Assembly: GCF_033807575.1 (NCBI RefSeq)
Contig: NC_084726.1
Coordinates: 7,688,001-7,752,000 of the forward strand
Origin: Cydia pomonella
Lineage: Eukaryota > Arthropoda > Insecta > Lepidoptera > Tortricidae
Direction of reading: 5' to 3'
Length of the DNA: 64,000 nt
Every line of letters starts with the position of its first letter. Positions within the stretch are counted from its first letter, which is position 1. A program made the translations under genes and the position numbers. Shown piece after piece: positions 55,675 to 64,000 of the stretch. The notes under the pieces were generated by a model, which searched no databases, had not been told where the DNA came from, and saw only the letters and a list, made by a program, of their open reading frames with translations.

Positions 55675-55819
55675 CAGTCAACCAATTTGAATCCTAGGTC
55701 ACTATAGAACCTTGTCGCTTTAACTATTCTATACATGACATGCATCACTCAATAAGCACTGTCGTAGAAGTCATTATGACATGGTTCTATAGTGGCCTAG
55801 GAATCAAATTGGTTGACCG
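55675..55819. mobile_element. 145-bp TA-flanked element (CAGTCAACCAATTTGA)
   Basis: CAGTCAACCAATTTGAATCC TAGG and, in reverse, CGGTCAACCAATTTGATTCC TAGG are the termini; CACTATAGAACC arms continue inside. TA at 55,673-55,674 and 55,820-55,821. Confidence 0.8.
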
Positions 55820-55821
55820 TA

Positions 55822-56265
55822 CCTACACCCGTTGAATACTGAAACTTTATAAGATTTCTTTATCTCAAGTGCTGTAAGTTCTCGTCAGTTAGATAAAAGT
55901 TGACTGATAAGACAGATTTGTCTACTTCTTGAATTACATTCCACGATAAAAAGGTTGTCTAACAAGTACTTAAAACTCAGCTTAGGTATAAAAGGGCATA
56001 AGTGTTACGTGGAACTTACACCCTTTTACACCTACGCTGCCAAAGATTTGTACCCTTATTCACGACGACCACAGAATTTTAGGTTTCTTCATCTTCCTCC
56101 CGTTGTCCCGGGTATTTATCAATGAAAAGAAATCAATATGAAAAAATAAAGCATAACTTGTATGCAACATGTGATACATTTTAGATATATTTATTAAGCA
56201 CGAATATACGGACAAGGAATTTAATTTCTTTTTTTTTCGTACTTTGTCACAGTGATAATTTGTAT
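55822..56265. other. Non-coding, nothing recognised
   Basis: TAAAAGGGCATAAGTGTTAC and AACTTACACCCTTTTACACC near 55,990-56,030 make a weak inverted pair. No gene. Confidence 0.4.
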
Positions 56266-56267
56266 GA

Positions 56268-56466
56268 GGTCCCTAGCGGCTTTCCCGGTAAGGGCATTTA
56301 TTTGTGTGATGAACACAGATATTTGTTCCTGAGTCGTGGGTGTTTTCTATGTATATAAGTATGTATTTATCTATATACGTATGTATATCGTCGCATAGTA
56401 CCCATAGTACACGCTTTGCTTAGTTTTGGGCTAGGCCGATCTGTGTAAGCTTGTCCCCAGATATTA
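56268..56466 (+). mobile_element. tRNA-derived SINE (second family), third copy
   Basis: GGTAAGGGCATTTATTTGTG, GAACACAGATATTTGTTCCT and TAGGCCGATCTGTGTAAG are the plus-strand version of the body at 52,255-52,490. The tRNA head is missing (5'-truncated). Confidence 0.65.
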
Positions 56467-56751
56467 TTTTTTTCATATTGATTGTCAATGTGACAAGGTA
56501 CGAAATGATACGAAAATTAAATTCTTTGACTGTACATGTACATATAGATAAAAATCGCAGTCAGGTAAGTTCAATTCTAACCCTTTATTCATAAAACAGC
56601 AGGAAATCTTGGTTAAATTTCGTAACTTTCTAACAAACACGTATAAAAATGACGAATACGGACAAAGCATTATTGACGGCATCAACAAACATTTTTCGGA
56701 TTCTGACCCCATACAAATTTATCCCAACATACATTAATAACATCTGGTAGA

Positions 56752-56945
56752 CCGAGCTTTGTTCGGAAAACATATAAAAACCCAAAATGCTGGTTTTCGC
56801 AGGCATAAGACCTAGTTAGATCGACCCCCCCCCCCCCGAAAATCCTAATATAGCAAATTTCATCGAAATCGTTAGAGCCGTTTCCGAGATCCCCGAAATA
56901 TATAAATATACAAGAATTACTCGTTTAAAGGTACAAGATAAAACT
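56752..56945 (+). repeat. Dispersed repeat (GAGCTTTGTTCGGAAAACA)
   Basis: GAGCTTTGTTCGGAAAACAT, a poly-C run at 56,826-56,838, ATTTCATCGAAATCGTTAGA GCCGTTTCCGAGATCC and TACAAGAATTACTCGTTTAA form a pattern I recognise as a frequent lepidopteran repeat of unsettled class. Confidence 0.5.
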
Positions 56946-57190
56946 TTTACCGCAGTAATGATAATGTAATCTTCCAAATCTGTTACTTCTTATCGCTTTC
57001 CACAAACAGTTACGTAAGATTCGGCGGGCTTAGATGCGGAAGAATTAAAACCGTTATCTATTCACTGATAAGGTTAAGGCCCTATTCAATGCTCCTAGTG
57101 CCTATTCTTTTACCACAATTGTGGCAACCAAGTACGACTCATATTTATGTGAAGCGACTGGGGTCTTAAGTTAAGAACGGTATTCTGCCT

Positions 57191-57438
57191 TTTCGCCGAA
57201 AATTGTATTGCCGAATTTCACTTGCCAATGCCAACCAACTTTTCGCAGACGTTTCATTTGGCCAAATAACTTATACCAAATATTTATTTATTTATTTCGC
57301 AACATGGTTGGGAAATGAAAATTGCGTACTAGGCTGGGTTAGGTTAGGTTGGATTATGTAAAGTTGGGAAATGAAACTTCTGCGAAAAGTTGGTTGGGAA
57401 GTGAAATTCGGTAATACAATTTTCGGAGAAAAGGTAGA
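57191..57438. mobile_element. Inverted-repeat element with ~75-bp arms
   Basis: CCTTTTCGCCGAAAATTGTA TTGCCGAATTTCACTT and AACCAACTTTTCGCAGACGT TTCATTT on the left are matched in reverse on the right. The centre holds a short GGTTAGGTTAGGTTGG run. Non-coding. Confidence 0.7.
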
Positions 57439-57439
57439 G

Positions 57440-58970
57440 AATCATTAAGAACAGTCTATGCCCGCACATTTATGGCACACGTTTGAATTTTCATTTAAGG
57501 TTGTAACTTGTAATATACCTAAGTATGAGGACTGTTCCAGTTTGATTTTCTTTTAATTCAACTGTCTAATGATTTTTATTTAATTTCCAGGTAACCTTAT
57601 TCGATAGTTTTATCATAAATAATCAGTAAGTATAAAAACGCCGGCTGCATTATATGGAATTATATAATGGACGGCACAATGCTTACGTTGCACGCTCGCA
57701 TTCATCGCGCATCCACGCAGAGTTGGCCCAAGTTAACTCTGCGTCGAGTTTGATAACACAGAGCGTGGAATTTTAAATGTCATAATTTCATAAATAATTT
57801 ACCTTTATGATAACACTATCACACTCTGTGCTATAAAACTCGCTGCATAGTTACCTAGAACCAACACTAAGCGTATAATTTGGGTAGCGTTACCTCTTTT
57901 TCAATAAAATGGAGAAAGTGGATGTCGACTTGCGGATAATGGCCAGGATAACTAACTACACAAGTATGCAATCTCATAGTTAGCTCCTTTGACAAGGTTA
58001 CATCACCGGCATTAAGAAAGCTCAAACATTGCTACACGCGCAACATCATGGGAAAGCTGATAACATTCCTCTACTACGTCAATATTTGGCGGATATACTC
58101 GTAATCCTTGATAAGGATTTTACGCTAATGTATTTTGGTATCGAGCAAAAAACTTTACTTAAAAATGTCCGGCAATGTTGACTTTTCTGGTTAAAAAATT
58201 GGTGGCGAAGTGAATACTTAGTTTATGGCCAGTTAAAAACGAACAGATTAAAAAACCTACTTCTAACATCATCCGTTTTAAAAAAAAGTTAATAAGATTT
58301 TTTTTAAATCATATACACGGAAGGGGTGCTAACACTTTATTGGATTAGTATAGAATAGTATTTTTTTAATGGTTTGTCCATGTGGTTAAGGAATAAAAAA
58401 GGCTTTTTATTTTATTTATTTATTTAGAAAATAAATACTTCAGCAAATACCTACCTTCATTCCTCCCATCGACTATAATGTACTACAGATTTCTCAACTG
58501 TATGGTTTGTATGTGTTTACCTCGTTAGAATACCGTCATATACTAATCTACCTTTCCGAAAGCGCCCGAAACCCAAAGAATAAATATTTATTCGAAAAAT
58601 AAGTTACATATGGAGAGAAAGAAAGCATAACTTAAAAATTATCAGTCGACTTCATGGGTTGAAAACACCATAAAGTAATTGAGTGAGTACTGAAAAACAC
58701 AGTTCCATTGCCCTACAAGCTGTCTGCGTCACTGGTTATTTTTGGACCACGAGGGGGCGTGAGTTATGCTATTGTTCCCTGTAGGGCTGTTTTTACACTT
58801 AGGGTTCAATGATATTGTACATTTGACATCAAAATCAGAACGAAAGAGAAGGTCACTTGGAACTGAACGCGATGTAATTTTTTAAGTAACTGGTTTTTTA
58901 ATTCAATTATTGTACTTACAAAAGAAAAAGAAAACCTACTTCAAAAAGGATAAAATAAAATATTAAGCGT
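57440..58970. other. Non-coding with a diverged GAGTCAGACC-family element
   Basis: 57,719-57,867 is a decayed family member: CAGAGTTGGCCCAAGTTAAC TCTGCG and a CATAGTTACCTAGAACC-like end, with internal CACAGAGCGTGG/CACTCTGTG arms. The remaining 1.2 kb has no supported gene. Confidence 0.45.
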
Positions 58971-58974
58971 GCGG

Positions 58975-59072
58975 TTGTTTTATGCGATAAACGCAGCGTT
59001 GAACGCATGCGTCAACGGCATGTATGGAAAATGAAAATGCGTTTACCTCTGCGTATACCGCGTAAAACAATA
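58975..59072. repeat. Imperfect inverted repeat
   Basis: TTGTTTTATGCGATAAACGC AG faces CTGCGTATACCGCGTAAAAC AATA. Possibly a small DNA element; ends not resolved. Confidence 0.45.
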
Positions 59073-59304
59073 AGATCGTTACATTATCAAGTGTAAAATG
59101 GATGGGCGGCAAATGAATTGCGTTTAAGAGTCCCCGCGGCAAGCTCGGTCAATTTCACCTTCCCATACAAACGCAGTTTCGTTCTCATTTTAAAACTAAG
59201 TGTTGGATTGTAATGAAACTTTGCACACTTTATCCCTTTTATATGCGCTAGCAATTGATGTCTGAAGAAATTAAATAGCAAGTTTACTTTCGTAGTATTC
59301 TGTA

Positions 59305-59489
59305 CCCCTAGTGTAACTAAATTCGATTTTGAAACGTGACGTACGCGTTTGCGTTTAGTCTCATTTTGTATTGGATTTAGAAAGAGCGCGCCAAGCGGGA
59401 CGTTTTGGAAACTCAAAATCCTATACAAAATGAGACTTAACGCAAACGCGTTCGTCACGTTATGATGTCGATAAAATTTACACTAGGGG
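59305..59489 (-). mobile_element. 185-bp TA-flanked inverted-repeat element, copy 2
   Basis: Reverse complement of 33,876-34,060 with only about two differences that I could see, and the same 185-bp length. TA at 59,303-59,304 and 59,490-59,491. The 123-codon minus-strand reading across it is fortuitous. Confidence 0.85.
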
Positions 59490-59807
59490 TACTGATACTT
59501 TATTATTAGAATGTAGATAGTTTAAATTGTCCAGAGCTGTTTTCCATATTCATCGGTATCTATTTTAAAGTACCTGTGGCTCATTTTTCACCAATTCAAT
59601 AAAAAGCCCAAAGGAATACAGACTACATGCTATATGAGGTTCCCAGTCATGCTGTGTCTCTAAAAAATGTCCCCACAGCGCGTCATTAATAACGGCACCC
59701 CATTAACAACATAGTTAGCTTAAAACAACGCCCTGCCCTGATCGAGCGATAACGAAATGAGATTGCAATTGAAATTATGTGACATTGCTTTTTACACGGT
59801 CACACCG

Positions 59808-59876
59808 GTCGACAATACTACTCGTATTTTGACCACTACGAGTACCTACTCGTAGTGGTCAAAATAGTATTGTCGA
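59808..59876. repeat. Hairpin with 19-bp near-perfect inner stem
   Basis: TATTTTGACCACTACGAGT, a four-base loop and its exact complement, plus outer CGACAATAC/GTATTGTCG arms separated by a small bulge on one side. Confidence 0.65.
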
Positions 59877-59893
59877 GGCGGGAATTTAGTTAA

Positions 59894-60328
59894 GAGGCTG
59901 TCAATACCTAAAGCGCGCACACTGTCTATTTGTATCGGAGTAAATGAGATAGCACTGTCGCATGTTACTGGGCCTGGGCAAGGGAATAATAAGAAAAATA
60001 TTTAAATAAAAAAAAGTGGATTATTAGTGTAATATTTTACTCAATAGCGGTTTAGATATAAATGTTTTGAAATTGTGATTTTAATTGCAGACCCATAAGT
60101 CAAAACAATAAAGACATAAAACCGTTTAATTGTGATTTTAAGACCAATCTTTGCAATTATTTTCTATCGAGCCGATTTCGTTCAATCATGTATCGAGTAC
60201 AACCACGGTCTTTGAAATATAATTAATATGAACATATATTTTTCTTACTTGACTAAAACAAATAGTCTTTCTTAAAAAACTGTTTAAGTGACATCAATTT
60301 CAAGGACATTGGGTGTGTTGACAGCCTC
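59894..60328. mobile_element. 435-bp TTAA-flanked segment (GAGGCTGTCAA)
   Basis: GAGGCTGTCAATACC and, in reverse, GAGGCTGTCAACACACC are the termini, flanked by TTAA at 59,890-59,893 and 60,329-60,332. TTAA target with short inverted ends suggests a piggyBac-type non-autonomous element. No frame inside. Confidence 0.65.
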
Positions 60329-60371
60329 TTAAGTACTCGTATTTGCGGGATTGAGTAAGAGTTATATTGTA

Positions 60372-60456
60372 CCCCTAGTGTAAATTTATTCGATAGCGAA
60401 ACGTGATGTACGCGTTTGCGTTTAGTCTCAGTCGTAGAATAAATTTACACTAGGGA
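60372..60456. mobile_element. 85-bp deletion derivative of the 185-bp element
   Basis: CCCCTAGTGTAAATTTATTC and a CACTAGGGA end, with the GCGAAACGTGATGTACGCGT TTGCGTTTAGTCTCA part kept and the rest lost. TA at 60,370-60,371 and 60,457-60,458. Confidence 0.8.
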
Positions 60457-60457
60457 T

Positions 60458-61633
60458 ACTGTTCTCCGTTTTGTATGGGAAACTTTTAGCTCGAGTATAT
60501 GTTGAGAATTTTTCAGATTCAGATTTATTTATTACACAGCATACGATTGCAGTAAAAATTACATACATGTAAATTTATAACTACTCTATTGTGATCGTCG
60601 ATAGTAAATGAAAATAATTACAAGACAATTCAGATAAATTAATTGCAATAATTAGGTAGGTAACTATAACATGAAATGTTCACCTGAAAAGGATCGTGAA
60701 TCGGGATGCCAAGTTTATACATAGGAAAAAATAGAAATAAGATCATTTGGACTCTAATACAATGTGAAATATGTAATTTATAATGAAATATTCATTTATA
60801 TCGAAAAATTCACAGTAATACGATATTAATTACAGTACTTTTTTTGTAGTAATTTGGCTTGCCAAACTATTGTTGACACTTTTGTGAAGAGAATATATGC
60901 GCAGGTTGTTTGCAATCTAGTATCGATAAATAAGAAATAAGTAGCAAAATGTTACAAGAATTGCTGATTCTACACCGTGTTTTTATTAAATTCTATTAAC
61001 TTCGGGGTATGGGTAAGTAAGTTGAAGGAAACTAAAGGGCATAGTTAATTTAAAAAAAAGTTTTATTTTTATTTTATGATGGGTATTACATTTAATTACA
61101 ACCAAACAATTGAACACTGTGACATATCAATGTCATTTCGAACATCGATCGTCCGACATGGAACTTACGTTTAGTAAGCAAATGTATTAACCCGTACTAC
61201 TAACGCAAATCAACATGTAAACAGGCCCTAAGGCAAGTGCCTATCAGATAAAAATAAAATAGCGATTATCTCCGAATTGGAGCTAGTTAGAATCCCATTG
61301 TCTTCGGGAAAGCTGCTTAATTTAAGCTCAGAATTACACCCTTGAAATTAACGAAAAAAAACATTGTGTAGATTGCTGGCATAACTAGTCGCATACTTCT
61401 ACATAGAAATTAGGTACCCTATCAAACTAAGTAAATACGGAAATAAATCCCCAGAACAAATAAGTCTAAGGTTAAATCAAACATTTACCTTCTTTATTAC
61501 GTATTTATTGACATATACGTGTGTTACATACTAATTAAGATTCTGTTTGATTACAAACGAGTTATGATGAATTTTAATGTATTATACTGCGTCTCTGGAA
61601 ATACCTACAAGAAGCAGAATAACATATGTAATT
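60458..61633. other. Non-coding; two repeat traces
   Basis: 60,517-60,720 (AGATTTATTTATTACACAGC ...) looks like a reversed LINE 3' UTR. 61,195-61,240 is the reverse copy of the TTAGGGCCTGTTTACA repeat. No gene. Confidence 0.4.
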
Positions 61634-61848
61634 ACAGTACATATAGTGCTACTTTCCCGCACGTGTGCGGGAATGAGCACTTTCCGTGCATATGTCGAAA
61701 CTTTAAAGAGCCATATGTACTGTAAAATGTTGTAAGATACATGTGCGAATAGGCAATTCGCAACTCGTGTCGATTTAAAACACTCCCTTCGGTCGTGTTA
61801 TAATTTATCAACATTCGTTGCGAATTTCCTATTTTCTGCACTTGTATC
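61634..61848 (-). mobile_element. Composite palindromic element, reversed full copy
   Basis: ACAGTACATATAGTGCTACT, GCACGTGTGCGGG and GAGCCATATGTACTGT are one palindrome. GATACATGTGCGAATAGG to CTGCACTTGTATCGTA is the second. Same modules as 7920-8143 and 63,119-63,345. Confidence 0.7.
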
Positions 61849-61859
61849 GTAAATAACTA

Positions 61860-62265
61860 TTTCACCACACCAACTGCTAAAGGCCCTCTTGCATGATTCT
61901 TTAAAAACTAATTTGAATTTTATCCACATGTGGGGCAAAGTAATCAGATGCAAATTTTGAGTTGGTTACTTATGTTAGTTAATAGAATTGACTTTTAAAT
62001 GATGATTTTGAATGTTTTGGTTTTATTACGTTAATTTGGTTTGATTTTATTGATATTTCATAAGTATATTCCTCGCGTTGGTGTGATGAAAAATTTTGTG
62101 TTTCTCTCGGAGGCAAAGTTTGTTTAACCCTCGTGCCTTGAAATCCTCGCAATGCAACGCTCATGATTCCACTTCTCGAACAATATTGGAATCTTCCGCT
62201 TGCTCGAGTATCAATTAGCACGAGCGGTTAAATAACAACTTTGCCCTTGTGTAAAACAAATAACT
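61860..62265. repeat. Dispersed repeat unit, copy A
   Basis: Segments CACCACACCAACTGCTAAAG, TAGAATTGACTTTTAAATG, GAAAAATTTTGTGTTTCTCT CGG and AACAACTTTGCCCTTGTGTA AAAC recur in the same order in 62,405-62,830. Apparent minus-strand frames (LPP.ET.NFS.HR) occur in both but end in different sequence. Class unknown. Confidence 0.6.
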
Positions 62266-62404
62266 ATTTAATAATTGTCGTCGAATAAAAACTCATTTCA
62301 GAAAAAACAACCACCGGACTTTGACGTAGCGTAGATAAATAATGTATGAGGAAGTGCCGTGCATTCTTATAAATAAAGAACAAAACAATTAGGTACATGA
62401 TATG

Positions 62405-62830
62405 TTTCTAATTTATTTACACTACACCAGCTCGTAAAGGCTTTCTTTATTCTTCAATAACTGATGACAAAGTTGCATTTTATCCATTAGAGTGGCAACG
62501 TTGATGCAAATGTTGAATTGTTTCCTCACGTTTGGTTGGTAGAATTGACTTATGAATGTTTTTAACGGTACATATTTTATTATTTTATATAATAGTACAT
62601 ATTTAATTACTTACATAGTACATATACATAGTACATATTTGATCGACTAGTATTTTCTTCGCTTCGGTGAGGTGAAAAATTATGTGTTTCACTCGGTGGC
62701 AAAATTTGTTTCCACTTTTTGAACCATTCGCTACGCTCGCTCGTGCTTGTCGTTGTTGCATTTTTCCCTTGTTCGGTATTAATATTAATATGAGATGTTG
62801 AATAACTTTGCCCCCTTGTAAAACTATAAA
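62405..62830. repeat. Dispersed repeat unit, copy B
   Basis: Direct diverged copy of 61,860-62,265: CACTACACCAGCTCGTAAAG, TAGAATTGACTTATGAATG, GAAAAATTATGTGTTTCACT CGG and AATAACTTTGCCCCCTTGTA AAAC. A third partial copy in reverse is at about 63,348-63,470 (TACAACGGGGTAAAGTAGTT). Confidence 0.6.
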
Positions 62831-63118
62831 AAAATACGCACGGCGACATGAATCATTATTATGTACTCACAATGAAGGTAAAACTAATTGTGTACCTCCG
62901 TTAATTACAATCAACTGTAAAGCAAGGTCACTAGCAATTGTAACAACACACTAGGTCTCTGTGCCATAAACTAGATAAATTCTGACATCGGGACCACAGA
63001 CAATCTCAACTACTATTAGACGGGGCATATAAAAGGTTCTCTGGAAGACATCCCTTATAGCGCCTGTCGCTGTAAATCAGTTTCTGAATTTATTTTCATT
63101 TAGTGGTGCAATAATAGT

Positions 63119-63345
63119 ACATTACGATACAAGTGCGAAAAATAGGAAATTCGAAACGAGTGGCGATAAATTAAAACACGACCGAAGGGAATGTTTTAAA
63201 TCGACACGAGTTGCGAATTATCTATTCGCACATGTATCGTACAACGTTTTACAGTACATATGGCCCTTTAAATGTTTGACACAGTAACGTAATGTGCTTA
63301 TTTGCGCACTAGTGCGCTGAAGTAGCACCATATGTACTGTAATAG
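63119..63345 (+). mobile_element. Composite palindromic element, full copy
   Basis: TACATTACGATACAAGTGCG ... TTCGCACATGTATCGTACAA and TTTTACAGTACATATGGCCC ... CACCATATGTACTGTAATA are the two palindromic modules. Confidence 0.7.
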
Positions 63346-63549
63346 TTATTTCTTTTACAACGGGGTAAAGTAGTTGTTTAACCCCTTGTGCTAATACTCA
63401 TGTTGGTACCCGAGCAAGCGATATATTCCTAAATCGAGTCACGAGCGTAGCAAAAATGAATTAAAATAATTGTGATACAGAAAAGTAAAATCATAACCTA
63501 AACGTCAGTAGGTATGACTCGGTTCAAATTCCATAAAGTTTTCTAGATA

Positions 63550-63681
63550 CAGTCACGTCTGAAAACAACGACACGATCGAAGTGCCAAAAATATGCATAC
63601 ACGACCTTATGCTCCAAATATTGGAGTAGTGTGTACATATTTTTGGCACTTTGTCCGTATCGATATTTTCAGACGTGACTG
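63550..63681. mobile_element. 132-bp TA-flanked element (CAGTCACGTCTGAAAA)
   Basis: CAGTCACGTCTGAAAACAAC and, in reverse, CAGTCACGTCTGAAAATATC; AGTGCCAAAAATATG arms inside. TA at 63,548-63,549 and 63,682-63,683. Frames across it are fortuitous. Confidence 0.8.
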
Positions 63682-63864
63682 TACAACGTAATTCACTGCG
63701 GTCTACGATGCATACGGCCGTCAATTGTTGACATTGGCCTTGTCGTGATATGTTTTTATCAGGGTTGCCAATGTTGCCATTATGTAATATTGAATGTACT
63801 CGTATGTATTTTTTACTGACAGAAAGTTTCTGTGAAATTTGACATGTGTAATTAGTATCGTATT

Positions 63865-64000
63865 GAGTCAGACCAAGATATCTACGCAGCGATTTTACAG
63901 CACAGACGTGCAAGTGTTCTTTTAGTCGTCAAATTTCTATGAAATTATGACGTTTACATAACACTTGCACGTCTGTGGTACTTACTGATACCTTTTTTCA
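63865..64000. mobile_element. GAGTCAGACC-family element, cut by the window end
   Basis: GAGTCAGACCAAGATATCTA and inner CACAGACGTGCAAGTGTT / AACACTTGCACGTCTGTG arms match 9437-9590. The right terminus lies beyond the window. Confidence 0.65.

Noticed and set aside
57330..57350. Telomeric (TTAGG)n tract
   Set aside because: Only two to three imperfect GGTTA units inside an inverted-repeat element; too short to mean a telomere.
59087..59458. 123-codon minus-strand protein
   Set aside because: It overlaps the 185-bp inverted-repeat element and a repeat fragment; no motif.
63524..63913. 129-codon minus-strand protein
   Set aside because: It crosses two miniature elements; inverted repeats explain its openness.

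Overview
The window looks like a piece of a lepidopteran (moth or butterfly) nuclear genome. It is AT-rich, has long stretches with no open reading frame, and is crowded with short inverted-repeat DNA transposons, tRNA-derived SINEs, LINE 3' ends and a BEL/Pao LTR retrotransposon of the kind common in Lepidoptera. There are no bacterial operons, no credible tRNA or rRNA genes and no CRISPR array. The organism call is inference from repeat content; no host protein is long enough to place it.

Layout. 1-12.3 kb is a nest of mobile elements: a tRNA-derived SINE, a ~1.5 kb inverted-repeat element broken by two LINE 3' ends, two tiny hAT-type elements with perfect 8-bp target duplications, and several TA- or TTA-flanked miniature elements. 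12,305-18,943 is a complete BEL/Pao element with identical 200-bp LTRs, a 5-bp target duplication (TACAC), a primer-binding site, a polypurine tract and one uninterrupted 1,781-codon gag-pol frame. It is the only long intact coding sequence in the window. Just downstream (19.04-19.32 kb) is a small GC-rich stretch with an initiator-like TCAGT and a good splice donor, a possible promoter and noncoding first exon of a host gene. 19.3-29 kb is mostly quiet AT-rich DNA with scattered elements.

29,007-32,761 is the most unusual part. A 3,755-bp unit is bounded by CAGGGACCGG inverted termini and a perfect 8-bp duplication (GAAACAAC), the hallmarks of a hAT-superfamily transposon. It has no transposase frame. 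Instead it carries two unrelated tandem arrays: a ~100-bp satellite in which nearly every unit holds a YY1/Pleiohomeotic-like AAGATGGCGGC motif, and a 120-bp satellite whose period keeps reading frames open on both strands. A diverged relative of the 120-bp monomer lies outside the unit at about 35.77 kb.

33-43.7 kb and 44-64 kb hold more LINE ends, SINEs and miniature elements, including two nearly identical 185-bp elements in opposite orientation 25 kb apart. The only good evidence for a host gene is at 43,767-43,974: a splice acceptor, a 5'UTR, an ATG opening a signal-peptide-like 22-residue segment, and a GTACGT donor. The window is probably upstream or intronic sequence of that secreted or membrane-protein gene, heavily colonised by transposons. 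No later exon could be recognised.
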